Shown here: positions 45,007 through 54,077 of the stretch, one piece after another | Numbering within the stretch: position 1 is the stretch's first letter | Layout of the letters: the number at the start of each line of letters is the position of its first letter | NCBI RefSeq assembly: GCF_008629685.1 | Contig: NZ_VWSF01000018.1 | Span: 1 to 64,000 of the forward strand | Length of the DNA: 64,000 nt | Source: Adhaeribacter rhizoryzae | GTDB lineage: Bacteria; Bacteroidota; Bacteroidia; Cytophagales; Hymenobacteraceae | Direction of reading: 5' to 3' | The notes under the pieces: model-generated | Seen by the model: the letters and a program-made list of their open reading frames with translations, nothing else | Databases searched by the model: none | Told to the model about the DNA's origin: nothing | Translations under genes and position numbers: made by a program

Positions 45007-45209
45007 CCCGGGAATATTTAGGCTAACTGTTGGTAACCAGCTTTTTTCTGTTCTAAAAGCTAACCTAGTCAGTGGCTCGGCACAAATATTTGTTCCGGGC
45101 CGACTGTTGCGATAGCTGGTGCCAGTACAAGCCTATGGCAATATTTTCTTTGGCTATTAAAATCCAGAATACCTGTTTTCACCCTTCCAACCCAAACAAA
45201 CCTAAGCCT

Positions 45210-47480
45210 GTGAAAATACTTTACTTTATTCTGCTAATCTGGCTTACGGCGACCACCGGTGCTTTTGCGCATAAGCTCTCCATAAAAGGAGTTGTTTACA
45301 GCAAAAGCACCAATACCCCGCTCGCCGGCGCTACTGTAACGATTCCGGCCGTAGATAAAATTTCTACCACTGACCGCTTCGGCGTTTATACTTTCCATGA
45401 TTTAGCCGCCGGCAATTACGAAATAAAAATAACTTACTTAGGGTTTGAGCAGGAAAGCAAAATAGTAGAAGTTAATCCGCTGGCCCCATCGGTGCTGGCC
45501 ACTTCTTATTTGGCCAGTGGCAGCTTACAATTAGCCGAAATAGCCATATCGGCCAGTCAGGCAGAACCAGCCAATATTATTAGTGCCGTAGACGTACAAC
45601 TACGACCCATTCAAAATTCCCAGGAAATATTGCGCCTGGTACCAGGATTATTTATTGCCCAGCATGCCGGCGGCGGCAAAGCCGAACAAATATTCCTGCG
45701 GGGTTTCGACATAGACCACGGCACCGATATTAACTTAACCGCCGACGGCATGCCGGTAAACATGGTATCGCACGCCCACGGCCAAGGCTATTCCGATTTG
45801 CACTTTCTAATTCCCGAAACCATTCAAAACGTAGATTTTGGCAAAGGACCTTACCGGGCCGATAAAGGCAACTTTGGTACCGCCGGTTACGCCGATTTCC
45901 GGACGCGCAGTGCTTTGGATAAAAACAGCATTAAGCTGGAAGCGGGGCGTTTTAATAATTACCGGGCAGTAGGTATGTTTAATTTATTAGGCGCAACGGC
46001 GCGGCAAAAAGGGCAAAACGCTTACCTGGCCACCGAATATTTATTCAGCAATGGCTACTTTCAATCGCCGCAGGGCTTAAACCGGTTAAATTTATTTAGC
46101 CGCTACCAGGGCGTATTCCAAAACAATACCATCCTGAGTGGCTCCTTATCGGCTTTCCGGAGTAACTGGGATGCCTCCGGCCAGATTCCGGAACGGGCAG
46201 TAACCGATGGCACCATTACCCGCTTCGGCGCGATTGATGATACCGAAGGCGGCCAAACGGCCCGCTACAATGCTAACCTGAGTTTAGATAAAACTTTTAC
46301 AGATGGCAGCTACCTGAAAAACCAGGTATATTTTATTAAATATGATTTTGAGCTGTATTCTAACTTTACCTTTTTCCTGAACGACCCCGAAAACGGCGAC
46401 CAAATCCGGCAAAAAGAGAAAAGGCAAATTTACGGTTACCAGGGTACTTACCAGAAAGAAGCGACTTTCCTGGGCCGCCCGCTCCGGCACGAAGTAGGTA
46501 TTGGCTTGCGTTACGACGATATTAATGGTTCTGAATTATCCCGAACCCGCAACCGAAAAACAACTTTATCGGAAGTACAAAAAGGCAACACGCAGGAGCT
46601 AAATACTTTTGCCTATTTAAACCAAACCTGGGAAGTTTCTCCCCGCTTTTCCGTGAATGCTGCCTTGCGGTTTGACCGCTTATTTTTTGATTACACCAGT
46701 TTGTTAGAAGCAGATGCCAATCAGACGACTCAAAGAAGCGCCGAGAGCCGGGTTAGTCCTAAACTTAATTTTACCTACGCGGTAACGCCAGCTTTACAGT
46801 TGTATTTAAGTTCCGGCATGGGTTACCATTCCAACGACTCGCGGGTTTCGGTTTTAGCGGCCAGAAAAGAAGCCTTGCCGGCCGCCCGGGGCGCTGATTT
46901 AGGGTTGAAGTTTAAACCAGTAGAGCAGCTTTATGTAACCGCCGCCTTTTGGTTATTAGACCTGGACCAGGAATTTGTATACGTCGGCGACGAAGGCATT
47001 GTGGAACCATCGGGCAGAACCCGCCGCTACGGGTTGGATCTTTCGGCTCGCTACCAGGTTAATAAACATTTATTCCTAGATACGGATTTGAACCTGGCCC
47101 GGCCGCGGGCACGCGACGAAGCAAAAGGCAATAATTATATTCCGTTAGCACCCGCCATTACCAGCACCGGCGGGCTTAGTTACCAAACCTCCCACGGTTT
47201 TAAAGCCAACCTGCGTTACCGCTACCTGGGCCATCGCCCCGCCAACGAAGACAACAGCCTGACCGCCGAAGGTTATTTCCTGGCCGATGCGGTAGTTAGC
47301 TATACTTTAAAAAACCTGGAATTCAGATTAAGCGGTGAGAATTTATTCAACAGCAACTGGGAAGAAGCCCAATTCGAAACAGAGTCGCGGTTAAGAAATG
47401 AACCCGAGCCCGTATCAGAGATTCATTTCACCCCCGGAACGCCCTTCGCCGTAAAGGCCGGTGTTACGTTTTCTTTTTAA
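45210..47480 (+). CDS. TonB-dependent receptor with N-terminal carboxypeptidase-like domain
   Basis: 756 residues from the GTG at 45210. An in-frame ATG lies at 45072, but the signal peptide (KILYFILLIWLTATTGAFAH) begins at the GTG, so the GTG start is preferred. A CarboxypepD_reg-like domain (SIKGVVYSKSTNTPLAGATV) is followed by the plug (DVQLRPIQNSQEILRLVPGLF, then FLRGFDIDHGT) and a 22-strand-type barrel ending VTFSF. It is not a SusC type: no SusD follows and the length is shorter. Likely imports a metal complex, vitamin or similar solute. Downstream of the DUF4331/TPR genes, which may deliver the substrate. Confidence 0.85.
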   Translation: MKILYFILLIWLTATTGAFAHKLSIKGVVYSKSTNTPLAGATVTIPAVDKISTTDRFGVYTFHDLAAGNYEIKITYLGFEQESKIVEVNPLAPSVLATSYLASGSLQLAEIAISASQAEPANIISAVDVQLRPIQNSQEILRLVPGLFIAQHAGGGKAEQIFLRGFDIDHGTDINLTADGMPVNMVSHAHGQGYSDLHFLIPETIQNVDFGKGPYRADKGNFGTAGYADFRTRSALDKNSIKLEAGRFNNYRAVGMFNLLGATARQKGQNAYLATEYLFSNGYFQSPQGLNRLNLFSRYQGVFQNNTILSGSLSAFRSNWDASGQIPERAVTDGTITRFGAIDDTEGGQTARYNANLSLDKTFTDGSYLKNQVYFIKYDFELYSNFTFFLNDPENGDQIRQKEKRQIYGYQGTYQKEATFLGRPLRHEVGIGLRYDDINGSELSRTRNRKTTLSEVQKGNTQELNTFAYLNQTWEVSPRFSVNAALRFDRLFFDYTSLLEADANQTTQRSAESRVSPKLNFTYAVTPALQLYLSSGMGYHSNDSRVSVLAARKEALPAARGADLGLKFKPVEQLYVTAAFWLLDLDQEFVYVGDEGIVEPSGRTRRYGLDLSARYQVNKHLFLDTDLNLARPRARDEAKGNNYIPLAPAITSTGGLSYQTSHGFKANLRYRYLGHRPANEDNSLTAEGYFLADAVVSYTLKNLEFRLSGENLFNSNWEEAQFETESRLRNEPEPVSEIHFTPGTPFAVKAGVTFSF

Positions 47481-47524
47481 ATATCTCTAATAATTTTACT
47501 CTGCTTAAATAAACAACCATCACT

Positions 47525-47653
47525 AACGCCAGCGTCCTCGCTGGGGTTGTCTTCTTCCGGCCTCTGGCCGTTATACATAGTCGTTAATGAAATATTGATT
47601 TATTCAGCGGCCAGAGGCCGGATAAAATAGACACGGGCGAGACGCCCGCGCCA
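47525..47653. repeat. MITE-like element R1, diverged copy
   Basis: The inner arms GGCCTCTGGCC (47559-47569) and GGCCAGAGGCC (47609-47619) are identical to those at 6170-6235. The outer ends (CAGCGTCCTCGCTGGGG and CGGGCGAGACGCCCGCGCC) are imperfect inverted repeats. It lies between convergent genes. Confidence 0.65.
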
Positions 47654-47747
47654 TACTTGCCAAAACAAACGCCGAGCCATGTAGCTGTTAGTACTGATCT
47701 AATAATTTATCTTCAGTATTTTATCTTTGCCTGATGGCCATTGAATA

Positions 47748-48473
47748 TTATTTTGCCTGAGATAAGCGCCGGTAAGCGGCTTCATCTACCAACCATATTG
47801 CTTCGTTTTGTGGTTGAATGAGTTGGGAGGGGTATTGTTCCGGATTTCTTCTGCCTTCCAGCACCTCGTATAAAGCATCGGCTTTCTTTTCGCCGTAGGT
47901 AATAAAAACAACTTTTTTAGCCTGGTTGATTAAGGGTGCCGTTAAGGTTATCCGGTATATTTGTTTGGGCTCTAAATAATAAGCTACTACCCATTTTTCT
48001 TTTTCCTGCAACACCGCAGTACCCGGAAACAACGAGGCCGTATGCCCATCGTCGCCCATGCCTAATAAGATTAAGTCAAAACTTGGTTCTGTTTGGCCTA
48101 AGTGTTGGCGGAGCGTTTCTTCGTACTGTTGCGCAAATATTTCGGGTTCCTGTTTTCCCCACATCGGGAATATTTGGTTCTTAGGAATTGGCACGTGGTT
48201 CAGTAGCGTTTCGAGGGCCATTTTGGCGTTACTCTGCTCGTCGGTTAAAGGCACCCAGCGTTCATCTCCCCAAAATATATACGTTTGCTCCCAAGGCACC
48301 TGCTCGCGGTAAGGCGATTGCGCGAGGAACTGGTGCATTTGTATGGGCGAAGAACCACCCGTTAAAGCTACGGTAAAGCGGCCTTTTTCCTGCACGGCTT
48401 CGTTGGCAGCCTGCACAAATAAATCGGCGGCCGCCTGGCTCAGTTGCTGGGTATCTTTAAATATCTGGATCAC
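47748..48473 (-). CDS. pgl: 6-phosphogluconolactonase
   Basis: 241 residues. ALTGGSSP (about 37-44), WGDERWVPL (about 86-94) and GMGDDGHTASLFPG (about 146-159) are the signature blocks of the DevB/SOL type lactonase, which hydrolyses 6-phosphoglucono-lactone in the oxidative pentose-phosphate pathway. Cytosolic. It follows zwf after 25 bases in the same operon, completing rpiB-gnd-zwf-pgl. Confidence 0.92.
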   Translation of the reverse strand: MIQIFKDTQQLSQAAADLFVQAANEAVQEKGRFTVALTGGSSPIQMHQFLAQSPYREQVPWEQTYIFWGDERWVPLTDEQSNAKMALETLLNHVPIPKNQIFPMWGKQEPEIFAQQYEETLRQHLGQTEPSFDLILLGMGDDGHTASLFPGTAVLQEKEKWVVAYYLEPKQIYRITLTAPLINQAKKVVFITYGEKKADALYEVLEGRRNPEQYPSQLIQPQNEAIWLVDEAAYRRLSQAK

Positions 48474-48498
48474 TTGTTATGCTTGTTTGTTGCTAAAT

Positions 48499-50007
48499 TT
48501 AAATACTTCGGGGCGTAGTAACCGACCAGGTGTGACCTTCCCGGGCAATTAAGGCTTCGGCATTTTCCGGTCCCCACATACCCGCCGGATAATTCGGAAA
48601 TTCTAAAGAGGGCCGGGCTTCCCAGGTTTCCAGGATAGGCGTAATTACATCCCAGGCTACCTCTATCTGGTCGGCCCGCATAAATAAGGTAGCATCGCCT
48701 TGCATGGCATCCAGCAAAAGGGTTTCGTAAGCTTCCGGCGAATTCTTGGCGTAGGCTTTAAAATCAAACACCATTTCGGCCGGGGTAAGCGCCATTTCCA
48801 GGCCGGGCCGTTTGGCCGTGAACCGCAGGCGAATATCCATTTGCGGCTGAATATCGATGGTCAACCGGTTGGGCAGCATGTTTTCGGCTAACGACGACGG
48901 AAAAGTTTTGTGGGGCACCGGCCGAAACTGTACCGTAATGGATGAAGTTTTGTTTTGCAGACGCTTACCGGTACGCAGGTAAAAAGGTACGCCCTGCCAA
49001 CGCCAGTTATCGAGGTAAAACTTAATGGCTGCGTAGGTCTCGGTATTGGAATTGGGTTTAACGCCTTCCTCTTCGCGGTAGCCCGCTACTTTTTCGCCTT
49101 CTATCCACCCGGGTCCGTATTGCCCGCGTACAGCATATTGGTTTACTTCTTCGTAGGCGAGGCGCCGGATAGCCCGCAGCACATCAACCTTCCGGTTCCG
49201 GATTTCTTCGGCCTGAAACATTACCGGCGGCTCCATGGCCACCATGCACAAAAGCTGCAGTAAGTGGTTCTGAATCATGTCGCGCAGGGCGCCGGCGCCT
49301 TCGTAATAACCGCCTCTATCTTCTACCCCCACCTGCTCGGCCACGGTTATCTGCACATAATCAATATAATTACGGTTCCAGAGGGGCTCGAATAAAGCAT
49401 TGGCAAACCGGAAAGCCAGAATATTCTGCACGGTTTCTTTGCCTAAATAATGGTCTATCCGGTAAATCTGTTTTTCCTGAAAAGTTTGCGTGAGCAATTG
49501 GTTCAGGCTGCGGGCGGTAGCTAAATCTTTGCCAAAAGGCTTTTCCACTATAATGCGGTCGCAGTCTACGTTACCCGCTACATTAGCTTGCGCCAGGTTA
49601 AGGGTAACCGCCTCAATAAATTGCGGAGCTACCGATAAATAAAATAACCGGTTTGCCCGCTGCCCCCAGGCGGCATCAAACGCATTAAGCCGCTCGGCCA
49701 ACTGCTGATAAGAATCGGGATTATTTATTTCGGACTGTAAATAGGTTATATTGTTTTCAAAAGCAGCCCATTTTTCGTCGGTTGGTTGGCCACTCCGCGA
49801 AAATTGCGTTAACCCATCGAACAAATGACTACGATAATCCGGATCATTAAACTTAGAGCGGCCCAGGCCAATTACCGCAAAATTATCCGGCAGCCAGTTT
49901 TCCAGAAACAAATTATAAAAAGCCGGTAATAATTTTCTTTTGGCTAAATCGCCGGTACCGCCAAAAATAACAACAACCGTGGGTACGGCTACTCTCGCTG
50001 AACTCAT
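48499..50007 (-). CDS. zwf: Glucose-6-phosphate 1-dehydrogenase
   Basis: 502 residues. [11 protein letters not shown] (16-26) is the NADP-binding loop; RIDHYLGKE (183-191) is the universal active-site signature with the catalytic His and Lys. Normal length for the enzyme. Oxidises glucose-6-phosphate to the lactone with NADP, first step of the oxidative branch. Followed by pgl and preceded by gnd, separated from gnd by a 105-base gap with a strong hairpin (50066-50099). Confidence 0.95.
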   Translation of the reverse strand: MSSARVAVPTVVVIFGGTGDLAKRKLLPAFYNLFLENWLPDNFAVIGLGRSKFNDPDYRSHLFDGLTQFSRSGQPTDEKWAAFENNITYLQSEINNPDSYQQLAERLNAFDAAWGQRANRLFYLSVAPQFIEAVTLNLAQANVAGNVDCDRIIVEKPFGKDLATARSLNQLLTQTFQEKQIYRIDHYLGKETVQNILAFRFANALFEPLWNRNYIDYVQITVAEQVGVEDRGGYYEGAGALRDMIQNHLLQLLCMVAMEPPVMFQAEEIRNRKVDVLRAIRRLAYEEVNQYAVRGQYGPGWIEGEKVAGYREEEGVKPNSNTETYAAIKFYLDNWRWQGVPFYLRTGKRLQNKTSSITVQFRPVPHKTFPSSLAENMLPNRLTIDIQPQMDIRLRFTAKRPGLEMALTPAEMVFDFKAYAKNSPEAYETLLLDAMQGDATLFMRADQIEVAWDVITPILETWEARPSLEFPNYPAGMWGPENAEALIAREGHTWSVTTPRSI

Positions 50008-50065
50008 TGGTTTTAAATTAAAGTCTCTTTAGAAGTAGACTTAAGGTAAAAGAACTTTATAAAGG

Positions 50066-50099
50066 TCCGGCATTGGGGCTTTATTATCCCAATGCCGGA
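50066..50099. terminator. Hairpin between gnd and zwf
   Basis: TCCGGCATTGGG and CCCAATGCCGGA, perfect 12-bp stem with a 10-base loop. There is no U run directly after it on the minus strand, so it may be an RNA-stability element or attenuator rather than a true terminator. Confidence 0.55.
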
Positions 50100-50112
50100 T
50101 TAAATTACACTA

Positions 50113-51567
50113 TTAGGAAACCGGTGGAACTGCCGGGGTCCAATCGGTATGAAAAATACCTTCCTGGTCTATCCGCTCGTAAGTATGCGCACCAAAATAA
50201 TCGCGCTGCGCCTGAATTAAGTTAGTAGGCAATATTTCGCTGCGGTACGCATCAAAATAAGCCAGCGCCGACATAAGCGCCGGTACCGGAATGCCTTTGT
50301 CTACGGCTAATTTTATAGTGGTACGGGTATCGTCCTGGCGCGTTAACAAATCCTGACCAATTTGCGAATCGAGTAAGAGGCTGGGCAACGCTGGATTTTT
50401 AGCGTAAGCTTGCCGGAAATCTTCGAGGCAGGCCGCCCGGATAATACAGCCGCCGCGCCAGATTTTAGCTACTTCTTCCAGTTCCAGTTCATAATTATAT
50501 TCCTGGGAAGCTATCCGGAGTTGAACCAGGCCCTGGGCATACGTAATAAGTATGGCAAAATAAAGGGTATTGCGCACTTGATCTACCCGATTCTGCTGCT
50601 CCTGCTGCTGTTTATTGGCAACACTATTACCGGCGAGTAACTGCGCGGCCTGCACCCGTTCTGCTTTATATTTAGACATATCGCGCATTACCACGGCCAT
50701 ATCAATGGTGGGGATAGGTACTTGCAAATCCATGGCGTTCTGCGAAGTCCACTTGCCAGTGCCTTTGGATCGGGCTTGGTCCGAAATAACATTTACCAAT
50801 CGTTTACCGGTAATTTCGTCGGTTTTCTGCAGGATTTCGCCGGTTATTTGTACCAGGTAAGATTGTAATTCGGTATTGTTCCAGTCCTGGAATATTTGTT
50901 GCAGTTGATCGTCGTTCAAACCTAAACCGCGCTTCAATAAGTCATAGGTTTCGGCAATAAGCTGCATAATGCCGTACTCTATGCCGTTGTGCACCATTTT
51001 CACGTAATTACCCGCCGAGCCATTGCCCAGAAAAGCTACGCAGGGTTCGCCGTTTACCTTAGCCGCTACGGCTTCAAACACGGGCCGCAATCTTTCGTAA
51101 GCCTGCCGGTTGCCACCGGGCATCATGCTGGGGCCAAACCGGGCTCCTTTTTCGCCACCCGAAATACCCATTCCAAAAAAGTGAATGCCGGCAGCAGCCA
51201 GGGTACCTACCCGGCGGTCGGTATCGGCGAAGTAAGAATTACCGCCATCAATTACAATATCGCCGGGTTCTAGCAGGGGCAATAAACTGGCAATAACAGC
51301 ATCTACGGGTTTGCCGGCCGGTACCAGCAGCATCAAAGCCCGCGGCGTGCGCAAAGCACCAATAAATTCTTCCGCCGAAGTTGTTCCTTTAACCGTCCGG
51401 CCCTGGTCGTTTTCTTTTTCCAAGGCAGCGGCTTTTACCGGGTCCAGGTCCAGGCCAATCACCGCAAAATCGTGGTCGGCCATGTTTAACAGCAGGTTGC
51501 GGCCCATTACGCCCAAACCAACTATGCCAAAATCGTATTGTGTATCGTTCATAAAATGCGCTTGCAT
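50113..51567 (-). CDS. gnd: 6-phosphogluconate dehydrogenase (decarboxylating)
   Basis: 484 residues from the first ATG; an internal ATG at 51552 would give 479. VGLGVMGRNLLLNM is the NADP-binding start. GISGGEKGARFGPSMMPGG and GNGSAGNYVKMVHNGIEYG are the substrate/catalytic segments (the latter with the Lys that acts in decarboxylation). DQARSKGTGKWTSQNA follows. It makes ribulose-5-phosphate, NADPH and CO2; 61 bases separate it from rpiB upstream. Confidence 0.95.
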   Translation of the reverse strand: MQAHFMNDTQYDFGIVGLGVMGRNLLLNMADHDFAVIGLDLDPVKAAALEKENDQGRTVKGTTSAEEFIGALRTPRALMLLVPAGKPVDAVIASLLPLLEPGDIVIDGGNSYFADTDRRVGTLAAAGIHFFGMGISGGEKGARFGPSMMPGGNRQAYERLRPVFEAVAAKVNGEPCVAFLGNGSAGNYVKMVHNGIEYGIMQLIAETYDLLKRGLGLNDDQLQQIFQDWNNTELQSYLVQITGEILQKTDEITGKRLVNVISDQARSKGTGKWTSQNAMDLQVPIPTIDMAVVMRDMSKYKAERVQAAQLLAGNSVANKQQQEQQNRVDQVRNTLYFAILITYAQGLVQLRIASQEYNYELELEEVAKIWRGGCIIRAACLEDFRQAYAKNPALPSLLLDSQIGQDLLTRQDDTRTTIKLAVDKGIPVPALMSALAYFDAYRSEILPTNLIQAQRDYFGAHTYERIDQEGIFHTDWTPAVPPVS

Positions 51568-51628
51568 TTGGTTTATTTATTCAAAAACTTTTGCCCGCAT
51601 CAGCAGGCGGCAATTTAGTACTACTGCG

Positions 51629-52081
51629 TTACTGGCTTTTTTGCTCCAGGGCAATTACTTTATCTAACCGCCTTTGAAACCGTTCTTCGCCGTTATATCG
51701 CGCTGCTAAAAAAGTTTGCACCAACTCCCACTGCAGCATTGGCCCTATTACCCGGCCGCCTAAACAAAGCAAATTCATACTGTCGTGCTCTACGCCCTGG
51801 TGCGCCGAGTACGTTTCGGTAATCAGGGCAGCCCGAACACCCGCTATTTTATTAGCCGCAATAGATACCCCAACCCCACTTCCGCACACGGCAATACCGC
51901 GTTGTACCTCATTACTGGCTATTGCCCGGGCCAAAGGTAAAATAATATCCGGATAATCATCGTGGGCATCGTACTGGTAGGCGCCATAATCTTCTATTGC
52001 GTAACCGGCTTGCCGGAGCTGCTTTAGTAATTCCTGCTTTTGCTCGAACCCGGCGTGGTCGGCGGCTATTCCTATTTTCAT
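51629..52081 (-). CDS. rpiB: Ribose-5-phosphate isomerase B
   Basis: 150 residues from the internal ATG (52079-52081). An in-frame earlier start (52123) adds 14 residues with no support; MKIGIAADHAGFE is the usual N-terminus. The catalytic Cys66 is in AVCGSGVGVSIAANK, and DADH-type AADHAG and HDSMN also match. It interconverts ribose- and ribulose-5-phosphate, closing the path from gnd to nucleotide precursors. First gene of the pentose-phosphate operon. The 5' region lacks an obvious promoter. Confidence 0.92.
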   Translation of the reverse strand: MKIGIAADHAGFEQKQELLKQLRQAGYAIEDYGAYQYDAHDDYPDIILPLARAIASNEVQRGIAVCGSGVGVSIAANKIAGVRAALITETYSAHQGVEHDSMNLLCLGGRVIGPMLQWELVQTFLAARYNGEERFQRRLDKVIALEQKSQ

Positions 52082-52123
52082 GAGTAATAATTTATGGCTT
52101 GGATTTTTGTTAGCCTCTCCCAA

Positions 52124-52603
52124 AATTAAACCTTAATATTTATTATTTTATTCAGGTTTGGCTCTTAAGCCTTTTGTTTGCGGCTACCAGATTTATTGCT
52201 TTTAACGTAACGCAGACTTTCCGGCCAAAGTTAAATTATTGAAGGTACGCTTTTTAGCTGATGAAAGAAGTTAGTATAAACTTGTTTCGTTATTTCCGGG
52301 CTTTCTCGAATTAGTTTTTAAACCTGGTAAAGCTTGCCCCTTCCGCAAGAGGACTTTTGATAGTTTTGCGAGAGTTCTATATTTAATAAATAGGGGGAAG
52401 ATATGTTCCTACAACCCAACACAATTTTCAAAAAAAATCAGCAGCTAAAACCCTAATGGCTTTAACTGCTGATTAGCATTTATTACGGTGATGGCAGATA
52501 ACCCAAAAGGTTACCCACCATTCCACCGTTATTATCTTTCGTTTACAGGTTCTTTATTCAGCGTTTAGCTGGCTCCTAAAGCAGCGGCTAAATATTAATT
52601 AAA
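52124..52603. other. Intergenic region with a bidirectional-looking hairpin
   Basis: A region between the divergently read rpiB promoter side and the 3' end of the DUF1080 gene. No gene. The only structure is the terminator at 52431-52474. A GCAAGAG/GCGAGAG segment near 52345-52375 does not form a stem. Confidence 0.4.
52431..52474 (-). terminator. Terminator of the second DUF1080 gene
   Basis: AATCAGCAGCTAAAACC and GGCTTTAACTGCTGATT pair over 17 positions with two mismatches; on the minus strand it is followed by a run of T (complement of A at 52431-52437). Confidence 0.75.
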
Positions 52604-53377
52604 TTAAAGCTGCTTCAGGCGCATGTTGCGATACTCTACTTTCATAGGCGGACCTACGTGTACTTGCACGCCCAACATGCCCGACATTTTGCGGTTAGCG
52701 GCATCGTTGTCGGTTACATCGCTCATTAATACGCCGTTTACGTAGTGTTGCAAGCGGTTGCCTTTTACCACCAGGTGAATTTCGTTCCAGTCTTCGCTTT
52801 TAATCTTACTCTGCAATTCTTCGGCGGCACCCAGGGTGCTGGTTACATCGGTTTTGGTCCAGGCATTACTTTTAATGCTGGCTTGCAAGGGTCCTGGTGC
52901 ATCGGCGCTGTTTACCACTACTTTCTGGCCGCGGTAGGCTAACGTGGTGCGGCCCCGCTCTTCGTAATTTTGCCCGGTATAACGGTTCCGGCCATCAATA
53001 TCGGCCTGGTAACCTCTCAGGGCATAGGGCACATCGGGTAAACGTTCGCTCCGGTAATTAATGCCGCTGTTGCCGGCGGCCGTAATCCGGCAATCTACTT
53101 TCAGTTCAAAATCGGCGGGCTGACCACCTTGCCAGACAATAAATGAATTTGTTTTTAAAAGCGTACTTGGGGTTATTTCGCCCACTAAATTACCATCTTC
53201 AATTCGCCAGTAGGTAGGGTCGCCTTCCCAGCCTTTCAGGGTTTTTCCGTCGAATAATTTTACAAAACCTTCTTTGTCTTTTTTCTGGTTCTGCGCTGTT
53301 ACTGCGCAACTGCTAATAAAAAAAAGGACCAGCATCATGGCGGCCTGGATTGCTTTAAACTTCATTTTGTCTGTCAT
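52604..53377 (-). CDS. DUF1080 protein, lipoprotein-type (3-keto-disaccharide hydrolase-like)
   Basis: 257 residues. The signal sequence ends LFFISSC, which looks like a lipobox (the Met at 53365 is an equally good start). GFVKLFDGKTLKGWEGD is the DUF1080 opening, and ADFELKVDCRI, NSGINYRSE and KVEYRNMRLKQL close the jelly-roll. Some DUF1080 enzymes cleave 3-keto-glucosides; with the Gfo/Idh/MocA and isomerase genes ahead this one probably serves the sugar operon. Divergent from SusC; the shared upstream region holds the candidate operator sites. Confidence 0.82.
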   Translation of the reverse strand: MTDKMKFKAIQAAMMLVLFFISSCAVTAQNQKKDKEGFVKLFDGKTLKGWEGDPTYWRIEDGNLVGEITPSTLLKTNSFIVWQGGQPADFELKVDCRITAAGNSGINYRSERLPDVPYALRGYQADIDGRNRYTGQNYEERGRTTLAYRGQKVVVNSADAPGPLQASIKSNAWTKTDVTSTLGAAEELQSKIKSEDWNEIHLVVKGNRLQHYVNGVLMSDVTDNDAANRKMSGMLGVQVHVGPPMKVEYRNMRLKQL

Positions 53378-53519
53378 TATTATTTTTAGCGTAAAATTGC
53401 GGTAAATAAAACCTCGGCCTAATAAACTAAGGTTAATGAGGCTTTTAATTTATTAACCTTACTACCTGTTATCTGGCAAGGCACCTATTTGCTAATATAT
53501 TATTTTAAATAGCTTTGCC

Positions 53520-53561
53520 TATCCTGTTGTATCCTGTTCCGGGAAAATATTGCGCAATATT
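53520..53561 (+). promoter_or_regulatory. Tandem 10-bp sites and a 16-bp palindrome upstream of SusC, possible operators
   Basis: TATCCTGTTG (53520-53529) and TATCCTGTTC (53530-53539) are adjacent direct repeats spaced one helical turn apart. A perfect palindrome AATATTGCGCAATATT (53546-53561) follows. A related pair, in inverted direction, is at 53898-53916. Confidence 0.5.
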
Positions 53562-53897
53562 CCACCAGGTGCCAGTTATCCTAATTTGCTTTTACCAGGT
53601 GTGTTAAATACTTAAATAAAGTTATTTAATGCTTTGCCCGTTGCTTTAAGATTAGGCTTGTTTACCCTGGCAGCTAACTTCAACTTGACTTCCCAACTGC
53701 CTACCCCCCAAACTTACTGTTTTCGCCACGGGTAATTTCTGCCATAACGGCTAACTAATTGAATGCCACAAATATTTGCTTAAACAAAAACTTGTTTTTA
53801 AATTTTGTAAATATTTTTTCAAAATTTATTTACCTGCAAGCTTAGTATTTGAATATTTTATAACCAATTAATAATTACAAAATATTACCGCTATTAA

Positions 53898-53916
53898 GCA
53901 GGATAGAACAGGATGC
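53898..53916 (-). promoter_or_regulatory. Second ATCCTGTT tandem site upstream of SusC
   Basis: On the minus strand GCATCCTGTTCTATCCTGC, the same ATCCTG repeated at a 10-base step. Opposite orientation to the pair at 53520, about 370 bases apart, consistent with a looped repressor or activator complex for the SusCD operon and the divergent DUF1080 gene. Confidence 0.45.
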
Positions 53917-54077
53917 AAAGTATTAAACAGCTAGCTATTTTAGGAAATATTTTACAAATTAACCAAACACTACGCCTATGTAAATACTGCCTGCCAATAA
54001 GTTTATAGTCTTCAATAATTACCGCGGAAATTACCCACTTATATATATCCACCTTTAATTAAAATCCAACAAACTTT

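Noticed and set aside
45072-45209. Upstream in-frame ATG start for the TonB receptor
   Set aside because: The extra 46 residues are Cys-rich and precede the signal peptide. The GTG at 45210 starts directly at the signal sequence.
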